Shown one piece after another: positions 27,559 through 27,962 of a stretch of DNA of 27,962 bases; within the stretch, counting starts at the first letter, position 1, and every line of letters starts with the position of its first letter. This DNA comes from a virus. Below the pieces are notes generated by a model. That model saw only the letters and a list, made by a program, of their open reading frames with translations. It was not told the DNA's origin and did not search any database. Position numbers and translations under genes: made by a program. The DNA lies in IMG/VR virus record IMGVR_UViG_3300023179_000413, positions 1 to 27,962 of that record, one strand, 5' to 3'.

Positions 27559-27697
27559 GCGAGTAGATGAGGGCCGCTGGCAGAATGATATCAAAGAAGC
27601 CACGGTTAAATGGCTGTCGAGTATGGCTCAACCCTATCTATTTGTCTCTGCTAATCCTGCGGATTTGGGCTGAGTGGGTATAGTCAGCCAAATATTG
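27559..27697 (+). ncRNA. Candidate structured RNA B
   Basis: About 140 bases between two promoters. It has AGCCA/TGGCT and, at its 3' end (27651-27697), the module CTAATCC-TGC-GGATT followed by GGCTGA/TCAGCC, shared with RNA A. A 37-codon frame at 27571 overlaps the conserved module and has no ribosome binding site, so it is probably not a gene. Confidence 0.5.
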
Positions 27698-27702
27698 AGG
27701 TC

Positions 27703-27731
27703 TTGACAAAGATAGTTTGATAAGGTATACT
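27703..27731 (+). promoter_or_regulatory. Array promoter P17
   Basis: TTGACA, 17-nt spacer, TATACT. The ATG of the last gene lies 6 nt after the -10 box, about where transcription should start. Confidence 0.78.
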
Positions 27732-27737
27732 ACAAAA

Positions 27738-27962
27738 ATGAAACGAACTCACTACGAAGTACGATTCCATCTTGGTAATGGGCCAAACTATCTTCATTGG
27801 CAAGTCAAGGCTATGTGTGACAGGAAGAAGTTGGATGTGTTTTATTATGATCCTAATGAATATCAGTTAGAAATGATTGGTTGTAAGCTAATTAGCAAGA
27901 CTAATAAAGCTAAAAAAGTTCATGCTGCCGGTAAGAAAGATGTTTCTGGCTGGGTGAAGTGT
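27738..27962 (+). CDS. Partial conserved phage protein, possibly from a leaderless mRNA
   Basis: Open to the end of the window, 75 residues visible: MKRTHYEVRFHLGNGPNYLH.. WQVKAMCDRKKLDVFYYDPN.. ending VSGWVKC. The 'HYEVRFHLGxGxxYxHWQV ... YYDP ... GCKL' pattern is one I recall from uncharacterised phage proteins. There is no ribosome binding site: the ATG follows TATACTACAAAA directly, so the transcript probably starts at or next to the start codon. The C-terminus lies outside. Confidence 0.72.
   Translation, partial: MKRTHYEVRFHLGNGPNYLHWQVKAMCDRKKLDVFYYDPNEYQLEMIGCKLISKTNKAKKVHAAGKKDVSGWVKC

Noticed and set aside
27571-27681. A 37-codon frame in the RNA B region
   Set aside because: No ribosome binding site, and it overlaps the structural module shared with RNA A, which is in a different context there and not in a conserved frame.

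Overview
The window is a piece of a tailed double-stranded DNA phage genome (Caudoviricetes) or a very phage-like prophage. The evidence is a contiguous block of terminase, portal, prohead protease/scaffold, capsid decoration, major capsid and tail-fibre genes. The host cannot be named from the sequence. Promoters in the right half are close to the bacterial sigma-70 consensus (TTGACA / TAGAAT), and ribosome binding sites are ordinary GGAG/AGAG types.

Left arm (1-19299, all minus strand, AT-rich). Reading in the direction of transcription from a consensus promoter at 19337-19365: a 57-aa protein, a sigma-factor-like protein with a Cys cluster, a probable small terminase, a GDP-mannose 4,6-dehydratase, an HNH nuclease, an ERCC4-type nuclease, a Cys-containing conserved protein, the large terminase (interrupted in its Walker A motif by an intein with a LAGLIDADG endonuclease), portal, protease fused to scaffold (with a likely internal start for free scaffold), decoration protein and major capsid protein. 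The capsid block ends in an intrinsic terminator (6901-6929). Tail genes follow: two small structural proteins, two proteins with Mtd-like N-terminal domains, one repeat-built fibre, a small tail protein, and a partial GC-rich fibronectin-III protein running off the left edge.

Right arm (19393-27962, all plus strand, higher GC). A small HTH/AT-hook-like protein is divergently transcribed from the late block and is followed by a terminator-like hairpin. Then comes an array of about 22 small genes (30-159 aa) in very short transcription units. Most units have their own TTGACA-N16/17-TAGAAT promoter. Between units lies a recurrent element found ten times: a GC-rich core flanked by four short arms that can pair in alternative ways and that co-vary between copies. 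Six of the promoters also carry an 18-bp dyad (consensus CCTTACnaCaTTGcAAGG) whose distance to the -35 box differs only by whole helical turns. A third motif, tGNCGATAat, sits either inside the promoter spacer or right after the -10 box. Three stretches without convincing genes look like structured non-coding RNAs; two of them share the same 3' module.

The left arm makes the virion. The right arm looks like an early/accessory region in which many small, mostly unknown proteins are individually promoted but probably controlled together through shared operator-like motifs and shared intergenic RNA/DNA structures. The array architecture, the class 3-like intein and the structured RNAs are the most notable items.
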